A stretch of DNA of 64,000 bases from NCBI GenBank assembly GCA_017632855.1, contig JAGBQM010000014.1, forward strand, positions 1 through 64,000, in the 5' to 3' direction. The stretch is from Aeriscardovia sp. Its GTDB lineage: Bacteria; Actinomycetota; Actinomycetes; Actinomycetales; Bifidobacteriaceae. Shown piece after piece: positions 1 through 8,969 of this stretch (within the stretch, counting starts at the first letter, position 1; each line of letters begins with the position of its first letter). The notes beneath the pieces were generated by a model. It worked only from the letters and a program-made list of their open reading frames with translations. It had not been told where the DNA came from and ran no database searches. A program made the position numbers and the translations under genes.

Positions 1-365
1 GCTGCCCATTGCGCTTTGGTACGAGGTCTTGGCAGTTTCTTCGGCAGCGGCTGCGGAGGTGGCCTTACTTCCGGCCGTGGCGCTTGCCGACTGAGCGTTG
101 GATAAGGCTTTCTGGGCAGAGGTCATGAGCCCCTGCATGGAAGCAGAATACGCGCCTCTGGCGCCTTGCATGATACTAATGGCATTTCTTGCAGTACTGG
201 TAGCAGATTCGGCGTTGTATAAGGCTTTCTGGGCGGAATCATGGAGGCTGCCCATTGCGCTTTGGTACGAGGTCTTGGCAGTTTCTTCGGCAGCGGCTGC
301 GGAGGTGGCCTTACTTCCGGCCGTGGCGCTTGCCGACTGAGCGTTGGATAAGGCTTTCTGGGCAG
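1..365. repeat. Perfect 119-bp direct repeat, period 246 bp
   Basis: Bases 1-119 are identical to bases 247-365. The spacing of 246 bp equals 82 codons, so the repeat keeps the reading frame of the surface-protein gene. The identity extends to the left edge, so the true repeat may be longer and further copies may follow outside the window. Perfect identity at DNA level means recent duplication or gene conversion, and the array is a likely site for copy-number change. Confidence 0.9.
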
Positions 366-981
366 GCGCAGCAAGAGCATTGAGTGCGTCAGTAAGGGCG
401 GCAGACTGAGCTGACAACGCCTCCTTGTCGGAAGCGGCCTGGGCCTGAGCATCAGCGAGAGCGTTCTTCTGATTTTGAAGTTCCGCCTGGTTCTTGCTTA
501 TGGCGCCTTCGACTATTCCCTGGAGATTTGAGAGAACTTTCTGGAGCGAAGCGCGTATTTCACTCTGGGTTTTTTGGTTTAGATTTTCCCCTCTTATGTC
601 TTTGAGCTGGGAAGCAATTTGAGCCAAAGAGTTACTGGCGTTTGCGGTACCTTTAAGCCAGAGTTGGAGCTTGGATGTAATTGCCTGCAGAGATGCGGTC
701 ACATCCTCCAACTTGACCTGGGTGAGATTGCCTTTCAGGTCTTTAGACAAATCAAGTTGATTTTCAAGGGCGTCCAACACCCCTTCGGCGCTGTTTAGCC
801 TTCTTAAATGGGCCAGCTCAGTACCCAGTTTGCTTCCAACTTGTTTAGCCTGCACAGTGGCGGCATTGGCGGGAGCTACAACTGAAAGCATGGCTGCTAC
901 GCCCGCCGCTCCAGCTATGGCTCCTACGCCTAACTTGTTGCCTTTGCCATTGGCAGCATGAGCAGCATGCTTTTTTGCCAT
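1..981 (-). CDS. Alanine-rich repetitive secreted surface protein, 3' end outside window
   Basis: The visible 327 codons start at an ATG preceded by a good ribosome binding site (GGAAGGAG). Residues 1-42 form a signal peptide: a basic, His/Lys-containing start, a Gly/Ala/Val hydrophobic core and a likely signal peptidase site after PANA. The mature part is rich in Ala, Ser, Gln and Asn and is built from short helical units of the type AQKALSNAQSA, probably coiled coil. It is a clear paralogue of the gene at 2978-6122: the signal region, the LENQLDL-x-GNLTQ block and the repeat units match. The stop codon and any cell-wall anchor lie beyond the left edge. Unlike its paralogue, the junction after the signal peptide has no G tract and the frame is open. 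Function is not known; an exported adhesin or surface-layer role is inferred only from architecture. Confidence 0.8.
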   Translation of the reverse strand, partial: MAKKHAAHAANGKGNKLGVGAIAGAAGVAAMLSVVAPANAATVQAKQVGSKLGTELAHLRRLNSAEGVLDALENQLDLSKDLKGNLTQVKLEDVTASLQAITSKLQLWLKGTANASNSLAQIASQLKDIRGENLNQKTQSEIRASLQKVLSNLQGIVEGAISKNQAELQNQKNALADAQAQAASDKEALSAQSAALTDALNALAAPAQKALSNAQSASATAGSKATSAAAAEETAKTSYQSAMGSLHDSAQKALYNAESATSTARNAISIMQGARGAYSASMQGLMTSAQKALSNAQSASATAGSKATSAAAAEETAKTSYQSAMGS

Positions 982-2381
982 ATGACAAGCTCCTTCCAAC
1001 GCAATAGGATTTCCCTGTTTTTACATTTAGAATAACAGAAAAATAAGCCTAGTATCATTTCGGAATTTCGTCTGTTAATTAGTGCGAACTTGCCTTTAAA
1101 ATGAGCGGAATTTGACTGTTGTGATTCGGCGGTTTTGCATATCGGATTAATTCGAAGGTATACCGGTTTTGCAACGGGCGGCAGTATTTTTTAGAAAACT
1201 TGCTCAGCCGCATTCCCATTCTTTGCCTTGGGGATTCATCTTCCGGCGCAGTTTCAGTTTGATATACGAAAACATCTCAAAATAAAATCGGAGGATTTAA
1301 AGGATTTAAAGCGTAACAGTTCTTTACTTTCTAATACGCCTTTAACACACCTCTTTCTTTTTAAGCGATCCCGCCCGCCAAATGACGGCGAAAGCGATCT
1401 TACGTCTTCTTCTGCGCTTAAACCCTCAGCGCCGGTTTTTAAAAGGGTTGGGTTTAAAAGAGGGGTTTGACGCTTTAAGTGTTTGAAATGCGCCTTGCAA
1501 AATGTAAAATCATGAAAATTGGAACGTGTATATAAAAGTCCCCAGATGCCGGAAAGAGCGTGGCGCGGGAAAATTTTGAGATCTATTCGAACTCTTTAAA
1601 AGCTGGAAGTATCCGCGCTCCCTTCTTAAGGCGGCAGCTTGGTCGGAAAACTTTTTTCGCCTGCCCCGGGAGGTCCGGTATATTTCTCTGCAAGGCAGTT
1701 TGGTTTTAAAATCCCTTTTTCCGGTATCGGGAGATTTTCCCTTATCGGCGTCCTCCAAATTTCAGGTCTTCGGATTTTTGCATCCCTTAAGAGCGCTTTG
1801 CCCTCTAAAAATCTTCTTGCCGCAATTCCCATGAACCTAAATTGCCAAGAACCTCATTTAGGTTTCCTTGTAAAAAAAGGTAAGCGGGATGAGGCGCCAT
1901 TTGTTTTCCGCTTCGTTAAATTCCCGGGCCTGTATCTTGACTCTGCGCTGGCTTCGCAGTTGGAGTCCGATAGCCAAAACCTTAAGCCGCCTCCAAAAAA
2001 AGCGCAGCGGTTTTTAATGTTTGTTTCCTGCCTTTAACGAGGGTGGTTTTATTTTAAAGGGCCGTTTTTCGCTTTTGCCGCCTTTTTATCCGTATTCCGA
2101 AATTTTCGTGCAATGAATTGAAGTCTTGTTCTGACTTATACAGCCGTAGTCTAGGCAGGTGAGGGTGTATTTTCTTACCCTCCTCTTCCAAAATCTCGGT
2201 CAGGTTTACCGTTTCCGGGCAAAAGGGAACTTGAAAAGCGCCCTGAAAAATGCGCATCAGCCGTGTGAAGAATTGTAGCCTGTCCCGCCCAAATCCTATA
2301 CGCATCTTAAAGAGAGGGATGCGGAAAGGGTTTTGCAGGCAAAGCCTGAGGCCCGGCGAGGCCTTCTTTTGCCGCCCCGCT
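982..2381. other. 1.4-kb region without a supportable gene
   Basis: Short open frames occur on both strands (the longest, 1639-2037 plus, would encode 132 residues), but none has a convincing ribosome binding site, recognisable motif or composition like the neighbours. The left end, next to the surface-protein start, is AT-rich and must hold its promoter. The rest could be decayed coding sequence left after the local duplication. I found no tRNA, no long inverted repeat and no transposase remnant. Confidence 0.5.
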
Positions 2382-2796
2382 TCAGGAGTTTGAGGCTTCT
2401 TCGCTTTCCTCTTTTCTCACATAGGCCCTAAGGTAGCCAAGGCCTTCTATCTTTACCTTCGCTTCGCCGTCCTCGGTCATTTTCTTGGAGAAGCGGCTGC
2501 GGGCTACCACCATGTCTCCCGGCAGCAGTGTCGAAAAGGTGGAGATGAAAGCTGTATTTTTTATGACGCACCTCAGGAGATCCCTTACGCCTTCCCCCTT
2601 ATCTTCCCCGAAAACCAGGCGGGCGTCAGGGTCGATTTTGCTTTCGACCCAAGGGCCTATGACCAAGGAGTCGCCAAAGGCTGTGTTGCATATGTGGCTC
2701 CTGTCTGAAAGCGCTGTAGAATCCAAGACGCAAGTCATGCCAAGGATGGAATAATCCGTTAGCCTGCCATTTTTGCCTATGCCGAGGGGTTTTTAT
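2382..2796 (-). pseudogene. 5'-truncated duplicate of FAH-family gene
   Basis: The frame from 2738 to 2382 encodes a protein that matches the C-terminal half of the intact FAH-like protein at 6395-7126 almost throughout: TCVLDSTALSDRSH, GPW-E-KIDPD-RL-FG, FSTLLPGDMVVARS and the AYVRKE tail. Homology continues in frame upstream of the first ATG to about 2796 (GIGKNGRLTDYSILG), where an in-frame TAA and AT-rich sequence end it. The N-terminal half of the family domain is therefore missing. It is probably a relic of a tandem duplication that copied an FAH gene together with a surface-protein gene. Confidence 0.75.
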
Positions 2797-2925
2797 TTCT
2801 TTATTTTTTATCGTTTTGCATAGATTTAAATAGATTTAATTTGGATGTTTCCCATCTTTACCACACAACGCTATAAGACGGGCAGAGGCAACAATATTTC
2901 CTCTGTCGAATTAGTAGGCAAATGA

Positions 2926-2957
2926 AATCACCTCAGGCTTGAAATGCTGAGGTGATT
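2926..2957 (-). terminator. Hairpin terminator of the 1047-codon surface gene
   Basis: A perfect 11-bp inverted repeat (AATCACCTCAG / CTGAGGTGATT) with a 10-base loop lies 20 bases past the stop codon. Read on the minus strand, it is followed by a short T-rich stretch (TTTCATTTG). The stem is strong but the T tract is imperfect. Confidence 0.6.
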
Positions 2958-2977
2958 AGGGGAAAAGATCAATACAC

Positions 2978-5900
2978 TTAGTTCTTGCCGCTGCGCCTTT
3001 CGCGATTCTTCTTGATGGCTTCAGTGACCAATCCTAGACCTGCAAGTCCTCCTGCAGCCAAAATAACATCCACTGCATCATCTCCGGTGATTGCAAGATT
3101 TTTAGAAGAAGGCTGAGAGCTACGCTCGGCCGAGGATGGGACCGCTGACGAATAGGAGGCCTTTGAAGTGGAAGGCATCCAAGCAAAGGGCTCGGCAAGA
3201 ATCTTGGAGTCCACTTCCAGTTCTTCTGCTGTGGATTCGAGATTGCTAAGCTGCTTAGTCATCTGCGAGATGCTCTCGCTAAGATCTGCTACAGTGGCCT
3301 TTTCTTTGGCATAGCTTGCATTTGTTGCAGCCCAGCTGTTTGCGTCATTTAAGGCATTTTGCAGGGCTTTGGCGGCTGCATTTCCAGTCTCAAGATCATA
3401 AGTAGCACTAGCAACGCTCTGTTTGCTGTAGCCCGCATCCGTCATAGAAGCGATGGCGTCTTTTGCCTGGGCTAGAGCATTAGATACTAAATCCTGGGCG
3501 GAAGAAAGGTACTTTGCAGCTTCAGAGGGATCCGTAGAACTCATGGCATTAGCGAGGTCAGAGTTTGCGCTCTCAGCATCATTTTCTATCTTCATGGCGG
3601 CATTGTGGACTTGTTGTGCAGCCGTAGATTCGTTTACAGCAGCAGTCCAGTCCTTCAGCGCGCTAAGGGCTCCATCTAGGGAAAGGGCTTCGCCGGTTCC
3701 CAGATCGTAACTTGCGTTCTTGGCATCGGTGTCGGAGTAACCTGCGGATTTCATATCGCCGATGGCCGTATTTGCATCGCTCAAGGCAGCAGTTATCGCA
3801 GTCTGGGCGGAATTGAGAGAGGCCTGGGCATCTGATGGAGTTGATGCGTTTGCAGCTTCTTGAAGCGACTGATAGGCAGACTGGGCCGAGCCCTCTACCG
3901 CGTTTGCCTCTTTAGCCACATTCTGGGCTGAAGCGGCCAATTTTGCAGCCGTCTGTGCTGCACTCTTCGCATTTTCAAACGCCTTCTGAGCAGGTGCAGT
4001 TATTTGGGCCATTGCACTTTTGAAGGTAGTTTTGGCTGATGAAGCCATTGAACTCGCTTCGGATGCCGCTGAAGAGGCTTCGGATGCCGCTGAAGAGGCA
4101 TTTGGAAGAGCCTTTTTTGCAGCTTCGTCAAGGGCAGTCAACGCATTGGCGCATTTTGTATTTGCTGCAGCCTCCGCTTGCTGTGCAGAAGAGTAAGTGG
4201 AGTTATCGGAAGCTATTTGGCTTGTGGCAGACTGAAGGCCTTGGGCATCCTGTAGGGCTGTATCAATCGCAGTCTGCACATCCTTTGCAATATTTACGTC
4301 ATATTGAGCGCCTTCGATGAAGGATGTGCCCAACTTTGCCGACTGCATTTCTTCTATGGCCTGTTCGGCAGACTGAATAGCGCTATCAGTGTTTGTCTTA
4401 GCAGAACTTAGAGAAATAATTGCCTCATTCAAGGGCGTAGAAGAGGTAAGGTCCTTCACATCGTTGTAGGCTTGGTTGGCCTTTTCAAGTATTTGTGAAG
4501 CTAACCCCTTGACCGCTTTTACTGTCGCATCAGAAGGCATGGCGCTATAGACGGTATCTATGCTGTTATTCGCTGATTGTGCCTCGCTCACAGCACGTTG
4601 CCCTTTGCTCAAGATGTCCTCGAGGGCAGATGGGTAGGTATTTTGAAGCTGTTCTTTTGTGGACGTAGCATTCTCTAAGGCCGCTCTTGCATTAGCTTCC
4701 TGGGTCTTTGCAGTCTGAAGTTCATTAGCTGCAGCGAGGGCGTTGGAAAGAGCCGTTTTAACTGCAGTGGCGGTGTCGAGATCGTACTTAGCATTGTTAA
4801 TACTCTTTTGAGAGTAGCCCGCATCCGTCATGGAAGAGATGGCGTCATTAGCATTGGAAACGGCGCTGTCGACAAGATTTTGCATGCTCGTCAGGGCAGA
4901 AATCAGTGAAGAAGTGCTTGTAGCATTCTTGGCTTCACTTAGGTACGTATCTGCATTTGTCGCATCTTGCAACGCATCCTGAGCGTAGGAGGAAACGGTT
5001 TGTGCGGCTGTAGCGGTATTTTCGGCCTTCTGCCAAGCCAAGGCCTTTTGAAGTGCATTGGCAACGGCGCTTTTGGCGGCTTTGGCGGTTGTAAGGTCGT
5101 ATTGGGCGTTGTGCGCACCGGCCTCCGAAAGTCCGGAAGTTTGCATGTTGCTGACTGCTTTTTGCGCCGCCTGAATGGCATTCGTTATATCGCTCTGCGC
5201 GCTTTGCAGGGCCTCTACAGCTGCATCTGGGCTGCTAGCCTGTTCCGCGTTGCTCAGATTGGTGTTGGCGTGTTGGGCATAACTTAAAACGTTTTGCGCA
5301 TCGGTATTTGTCTCGGTATTGATATTGGAAATATCTCCGGCAGTGCTCGCTGCAGATTCCGCATTTGAAAGAGCCTTTTTGGCAGATGTGATAACCCCTT
5401 GCATGGCAGTGGTGTAGGCATCCTTAGTGCTAGAAGCAGCATTTTCTGCCTTCTGGAGCGCTTCACGGGTAGTGCTCGCTGCAGATTCCGCATTTGAAAG
5501 AGCCTTTTTGGCGGGATTTTGAAGCGCGCTTACTGCTTCCTTGTAAGCGGCGGCTTGGGACCACAACGCACTTGCATCAGAAGCCATTTGCTTCTGCGCG
5601 TTTTTCAGGGCTTCCTGGTTATCTTTACTTTCTTCTGTCAACTTGTTAATGGTATTTCCCACCATATTCTGGAGAGAAGAAGTAATTTTTTGAAGGCAAG
5701 CGCGCATTTCACTTTGGCTATTTTGGTTAAGCCTCATTCCCTGCTCGTCCCTCAATGCCTTGAGCTGAGAAGCAATTTGATTGAGAGGGAGCAAGGAAGC
5801 CCCATGGCACATGGACTGGAGTTCGGAAGTTATGCCCTGAAGGGAAGCTGTAACTGCTTCCAGCTTGGCTTGGGTGAGATTTCCCCTAGTCAAATTCGAC

Positions 5901-6122
5901 AGGTCAAGTTGATTTTCAAGGAAGTTTAGAGTCTTCTTTGCCCCATTCAGCCGATCGTAGCTGGCGAGCCTAGAAGACGCCCCCCCCCCCGATGTTTTCT
6001 TCCTTTACGGTAGCTGCGTTGGCTGGTGCTACAACGGAGAACATAGCGGCTATGCCTGCGGCTCCCGCTATGATCCCGGCACCAAGCTTAGCGCCCTTGT
6101 GGTTTGCATATTTTTCAGTCAT
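2978..6122 (-). CDS. Phase-variable LAXTG-anchored Ala-rich repeat surface protein (OFF as sequenced)
   Basis: The ATG at 6122 opens a signal peptide (core AGIIAGAAGIAAMFSVVAP, cleavage after PANA) closely matching the paralogue at the left edge. At codon 46 the frame enters a run of 11 G (5980-5990) and stops at TAG (5972-5970), giving about 50 residues. Removing one G joins the signal peptide to a continuous frame to 2978, restoring a protein of 1047 residues that matches the paralogue through the junction (LENQLDL, GNLTQ). The mature region is Ala/Ser/Asn-rich, helical, and holds five copies of a module around AGYS-(x)n-YDL-TA. The C-terminus has LAITG, a hydrophobic segment and a basic tail: a sortase signal of the actinobacterial class E (LAXTG) type. 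An internal TTG at 5893 would lack the signal. Role unknown; phase-variable adhesin or decoy antigen is inferred. A homopolymer sequencing error cannot be excluded. Confidence 0.8.
5342..5512. repeat. Perfect 42-bp direct repeat inside the surface gene, period 129 bp
   Basis: Bases 5342-5383 and 5471-5512 are identical and 129 bp apart (43 codons, in frame). They encode the KKALSNAESAAST unit. With the diverged module copies elsewhere in the gene, this shows growth by in-frame duplication. Confidence 0.85.
5980..5990 (-). repeat. Homopolymer G11 tract, putative phase-variation switch
   Basis: Eleven C on the plus strand (G on the coding strand) sit just after the signal-peptide region. Ten, seven or thirteen G would place the upstream ATG in frame with the 971-codon downstream frame; eleven does not. 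A tract of this length is expected to slip during replication, as in contingency loci. It is the longest single-base run I noticed in the window. Confidence 0.75.
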
Positions 6123-6163
6123 AATTACCCTTTTTCATAGGAGAGAAACAGACTATTAGTTGC

Positions 6164-6193
6164 ATTATAAATCGGAATTGACAAGGATGTGAA
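6164..6193 (-). promoter_or_regulatory. Putative promoter of the phase-variable gene
   Basis: On the minus strand TTCACA (-35) and TATAAT (-10) are separated by 18 bases, with the -10 about 42 bases upstream of the ATG at 6122. The leader carries a purine-rich stretch (AAAAAGGG) before the start. The flanking 200 bases are markedly AT-rich. Confidence 0.45.
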
Positions 6194-6394
6194 CCAGTCC
6201 GAATAATTTCGTGCAAATGCTATTTAATTAACTTTTTACATTATGAATTTAATGTTCATTATATGTATATACCCTATTAAATGTTAGCAAAACCAGGCAA
6301 AAGCAAATTAATGAGGCAACTTGATGCTATGCCGCAGCTTCAGCTGGGCCCAAGTTAGGTTATGTCCTTATCGGATGCATGTAGGGAATTTGGA

Positions 6395-7126
6395 TTAGGA
6401 GAGGGGCAAAGAAGTTTGATCTTCTCCTTCCTTGCGTACATAAGCCTTGATATATCCTAAGTTTTCGATCTTTGCCCTCACTTCGTCAGGCAGCTCAAAA
6501 ATCTGTTTATTTTGGCTTCTTGCCACCACCATGTCTCCAGGAAGCAGTGTAGAAAAAGAGGAAATAAAGGAAATATTTTTGAGGGCACACTTTAGAAGTT
6601 CGCGTATATCTTCCGGCCTTTCTTGCCCGAAGATAAGGCGTGTGTCAGGATCTATCTTGGTTTCTATCCAAGGTCCTATGGCTAGAGAGTCGTCGAAAGC
6701 CGTATTGCACACATGGCTTCTATCCGAAAGCGCTGTAGAATCCAAAACACAGGTTATGCCTAGAATATGGTTCTCCACATCCGAAACTGGGCAGTTTCTC
6801 GTGGAAGTGGCGATAATTATCCCAATACCGGGCCTAACTTCTATCCCCCGGCTCCAATCTGGAATGTCAAGGACGTCGTCAGGTCCGACTGCGCAGGTGG
6901 CGGGTTTCAAGTAAAAGTCCATAAACCCATCGCAACAGAAAATCTTCAGAGGAAAATTGGGTGCCAGAAGTCGCACGTCCGATAGATCAAATCTTTGTCC
7001 CGAGAGGGCTGCATCCCCTGCGAAGGGATTTCCGGAGAGGACGGCTACTATTTTCTTCCCCTTGTCCTCCTGGACAAATCCGTACTCTGGCAGATCTTCA
7101 TCTTTGGTGAACCTAGCTACCCTCAT
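6395..7126 (-). CDS. Fumarylacetoacetate hydrolase-family protein, degenerate metal site
   Basis: 243 residues, beginning MRVARF like actinobacterial FAH-domain proteins. The family fold is recognisable: a -KP-----GP-D--- segment near residue 75, a -LGITCVLD- strand near 125, GPW- near 155 and LLPGDMVVA near 205. The usual acidic pair that binds the divalent metal (E-x-E before the VVIG strand) appears here as E-V-R, and the catalytic lysine region (R-A-K-x-F-D in relatives) reads C-N-T-A-F-D. Hydrolase or decarboxylase activity is therefore doubtful. The start overlaps the yggS stop by four bases (ATGA). In other actinobacteria a FAH gene often sits beside gltX, which fits the gluQ neighbour here. 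A truncated copy lies at 2382-2796. Confidence 0.7.
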   Translation of the reverse strand: MRVARFTKDEDLPEYGFVQEDKGKKIVAVLSGNPFAGDAALSGQRFDLSDVRLLAPNFPLKIFCCDGFMDFYLKPATCAVGPDDVLDIPDWSRGIEVRPGIGIIIATSTRNCPVSDVENHILGITCVLDSTALSDRSHVCNTAFDDSLAIGPWIETKIDPDTRLIFGQERPEDIRELLKCALKNISFISSFSTLLPGDMVVARSQNKQIFELPDEVRAKIENLGYIKAYVRKEGEDQTSLPLS

Positions 7127-7854
7127 TTGAAGCTTCTCTTCCCGAAGATGGCCGTCCCGATTCTGACGTCCGTGGCTCCGCAGGCGATAGCTTCTCCAAA
7201 GTCTCCGCTCATTCCCATAGAGAGCCTCTGGCAGGTTTCAACTTCGGCGCAAATTTTATCCCTAAGCTCCCTTAGCCTTTCAAAGCATGCCTTTCCTTCC
7301 GCAGGATCGGCCACAGTCATTAGGCCTACAAGCTTAAGACCGGGGAGGGAAGATATGGAGCGGGCGTAGTCGAAAGCCTCTTCGTGCCTGCATCCGCTCT
7401 TGCTTTCTTCTCCCGATTCGTTTACCTCGAGGTAGATGTCTAGGAGCCTTTCCGCCGGCACCCTTTCCGAGATTTCCTGAGCTTTGTCGAAGCTTTCTAC
7501 GCTTTCAATGCAGTCGACTAAAGGAAGCACCTTGGCGATCTTATTTTTCTGGAGCTGGCCTATAAGGTGGGCGGAGACGGAAATGCCGGCCTTTTGGCAC
7601 TCGGCAGAAATGAGGGGCATTTTTTCTTCCAGCTCCTGGACCCTGTTTTCCCCAATGACTTTTATTCCGCCCCTTATGGCGGCCATCACTTCTCCCACAT
7701 CCCGGGTCTTCGTGGCGGCGACCACGCGCACGGGCCTGCCTTTTGCGGCCGCATCCACCGCTTCCATCACCTTGGAAACGGCTTCTTCTATTTCCTTTTC
7801 TCTTCTTTCGGATATCTCAGTATTGGCAAGATCTTTATTATCCATATATGCCAT
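7123..7854 (-). CDS. yggS: YggS/PROSC-family pyridoxal phosphate homeostasis protein
   Basis: 243 residues from the ATG at 7854, which has AAGGA six bases upstream; a TTG two codons earlier is less likely. The family signature is clear: VRVVAATKT with the PLP-binding lysine at about residue 49, IGENRVQE, HLIGQLQKNK, ESV-S-D, and the C-terminal SMGMSGD--EAI--G-T-VRIG that binds the cofactor phosphate. Members fold as a single TIM barrel, have no known enzymatic activity and buffer free PLP in the cytoplasm. The gene lies between gluQ (17-base overlap) and the FAH-like gene (4-base overlap), so the three are probably co-translated. Confidence 0.93.
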   Translation of the reverse strand: MAYMDNKDLANTEISERREKEIEEAVSKVMEAVDAAAKGRPVRVVAATKTRDVGEVMAAIRGGIKVIGENRVQELEEKMPLISAECQKAGISVSAHLIGQLQKNKIAKVLPLVDCIESVESFDKAQEISERVPAERLLDIYLEVNESGEESKSGCRHEEAFDYARSISSLPGLKLVGLMTVADPAEGKACFERLRELRDKICAEVETCQRLSMGMSGDFGEAIACGATDVRIGTAIFGKRSFK

Positions 7855-8866
7855 AATCAATCCTTCTGCGACTGCTCCCGCTCCCCTTCCACCAGTGAGG
7901 ATCCGAAAAGTAAGTCGGAAGCTCTTTGTCTTTCAGCCTGTTGGGGCCGAACTTTACTTTCTTGTAAGAAAAGAGCTTTACGCACTCTTCTATTCCCATA
8001 GGCAGCGGCTGAGGGGCGGAATACAGGTTCATGAGCCATGCGCAAAATCCGATGATCTGCTCAGGGGAGGCCCCCCACTCCCTGAGGAGGGAGACGTCTG
8101 CAGATCCCCGGCTTTTGCTCATTTTCATGCCTCCATTTTCCAAAATCAGAGGCAGATGGGCAAACCTTAAGTCTTTAAGCCCCAAAATCCGGCGGATGTA
8201 AATCTGGAGGGCGCTGCTTTTGAGAAGATCCCTTCCCCGTACCACTTGCCCTATCCCTTCTATCCCGTCATCTACCGCTACCGCCAGCTGGTAGCTGAAC
8301 TGTCCGTCTCTCCTCCTTAAAACCGCGTCCCCAATCTGCCTTTCAAGATCGAAAATGCGGGGTCCGAAAATAAAATCCCTCACTTCCACCCTTTTTTCTC
8401 CGGCGTGCGGAACTTTGAGCCTGATTGAACAGCCCTCTGAAGAGGGAGGGGGATCTTTTCTGCACTTCCCTTTGTACACCCTCATGCCGTCTATGGGATC
8501 TGCAGGGCTTTGAGCGCAGATTTCCTTCCTCGAGCAGGAACAGGGGTAGAGCAAAGGATCTTCCGGATTCGCATTTCCGATTTCTTTCAGGGCCTCCCTG
8601 TAAATATCCAGCCTATCTGACTGAAACACCAGTTCGTCCCAGTCAAAGCCCAGCCATTCGAGGTTCTCTATTATCTTTTCGCTTTCCCTGCGGGTGTCTT
8701 TGGAAGTGTCGAGATCTTCGATTCTGAGAATGAAGCGGGAATGGGGGAAACTCCTAGCGCTTAAATACGCCCCCAGCGCCGTATAAACGTTTCCTATGTG
8801 AAGTTTTCCTGTGGGGCTTGGAGCGAAACGGCCTGTAGACGCTAGATTTTGCAGAGCAGAAAACAT
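7838..8866 (-). CDS. gluQ: Glutamyl-Q tRNA(Asp) synthetase-like protein
   Basis: 342 residues, a catalytic core of the glutamyl-tRNA synthetase family without the anticodon-binding domain of GltX (full-length GltX is about 500). The class I motifs are present: HIGN at residue 23 and KMSKS near residue 250. Between them C109, C111, Y131 and C135 form the zinc site typical of GluQ-type paralogues, which charge glutamate onto queuosine-34 of tRNA(Asp). A ribosome binding site AAGGGTGG precedes the ATG. It heads the gluQ-yggS-FAH operon. A glutamate-tRNA function in place of GltX is less likely because the anticodon domain is absent. Confidence 0.85.
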   Translation of the reverse strand: MFSALQNLASTGRFAPSPTGKLHIGNVYTALGAYLSARSFPHSRFILRIEDLDTSKDTRRESEKIIENLEWLGFDWDELVFQSDRLDIYREALKEIGNANPEDPLLYPCSCSRKEICAQSPADPIDGMRVYKGKCRKDPPPSSEGCSIRLKVPHAGEKRVEVRDFIFGPRIFDLERQIGDAVLRRRDGQFSYQLAVAVDDGIEGIGQVVRGRDLLKSSALQIYIRRILGLKDLRFAHLPLILENGGMKMSKSRGSADVSLLREWGASPEQIIGFCAWLMNLYSAPQPLPMGIEECVKLFSYKKVKFGPNRLKDKELPTYFSDPHWWKGSGSSRRRIDYGIYG

Positions 8867-8969
8867 GGTCCACCCTTTTTCAAAACCGATGTCTAATCGG
8901 ATAAGTAAAATCCTACATTTGAATTATCTCATACAAATACCTTCGTAAATCACACCAAGAAGCCTTTCG

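Noticed and set aside
1510-2305. Several 68-132-codon frames between the surface genes as new genes
   Set aside because: They overlap each other on both strands, lack ribosome binding sites and show no recognisable motif.
1-5512. CRISPR array or minisatellite suggested by regular repeats
   Set aside because: Repeats are in frame, coding and of uneven length with diverged copies; there are no short identical repeats with unique spacers and no cas genes.
2978-5893. Start of the large surface gene at the internal TTG 5893
   Set aside because: It would lack the signal peptide although the C-terminus carries a sortase signal, and homology to the paralogue continues upstream through the G tract to ATG 6122.
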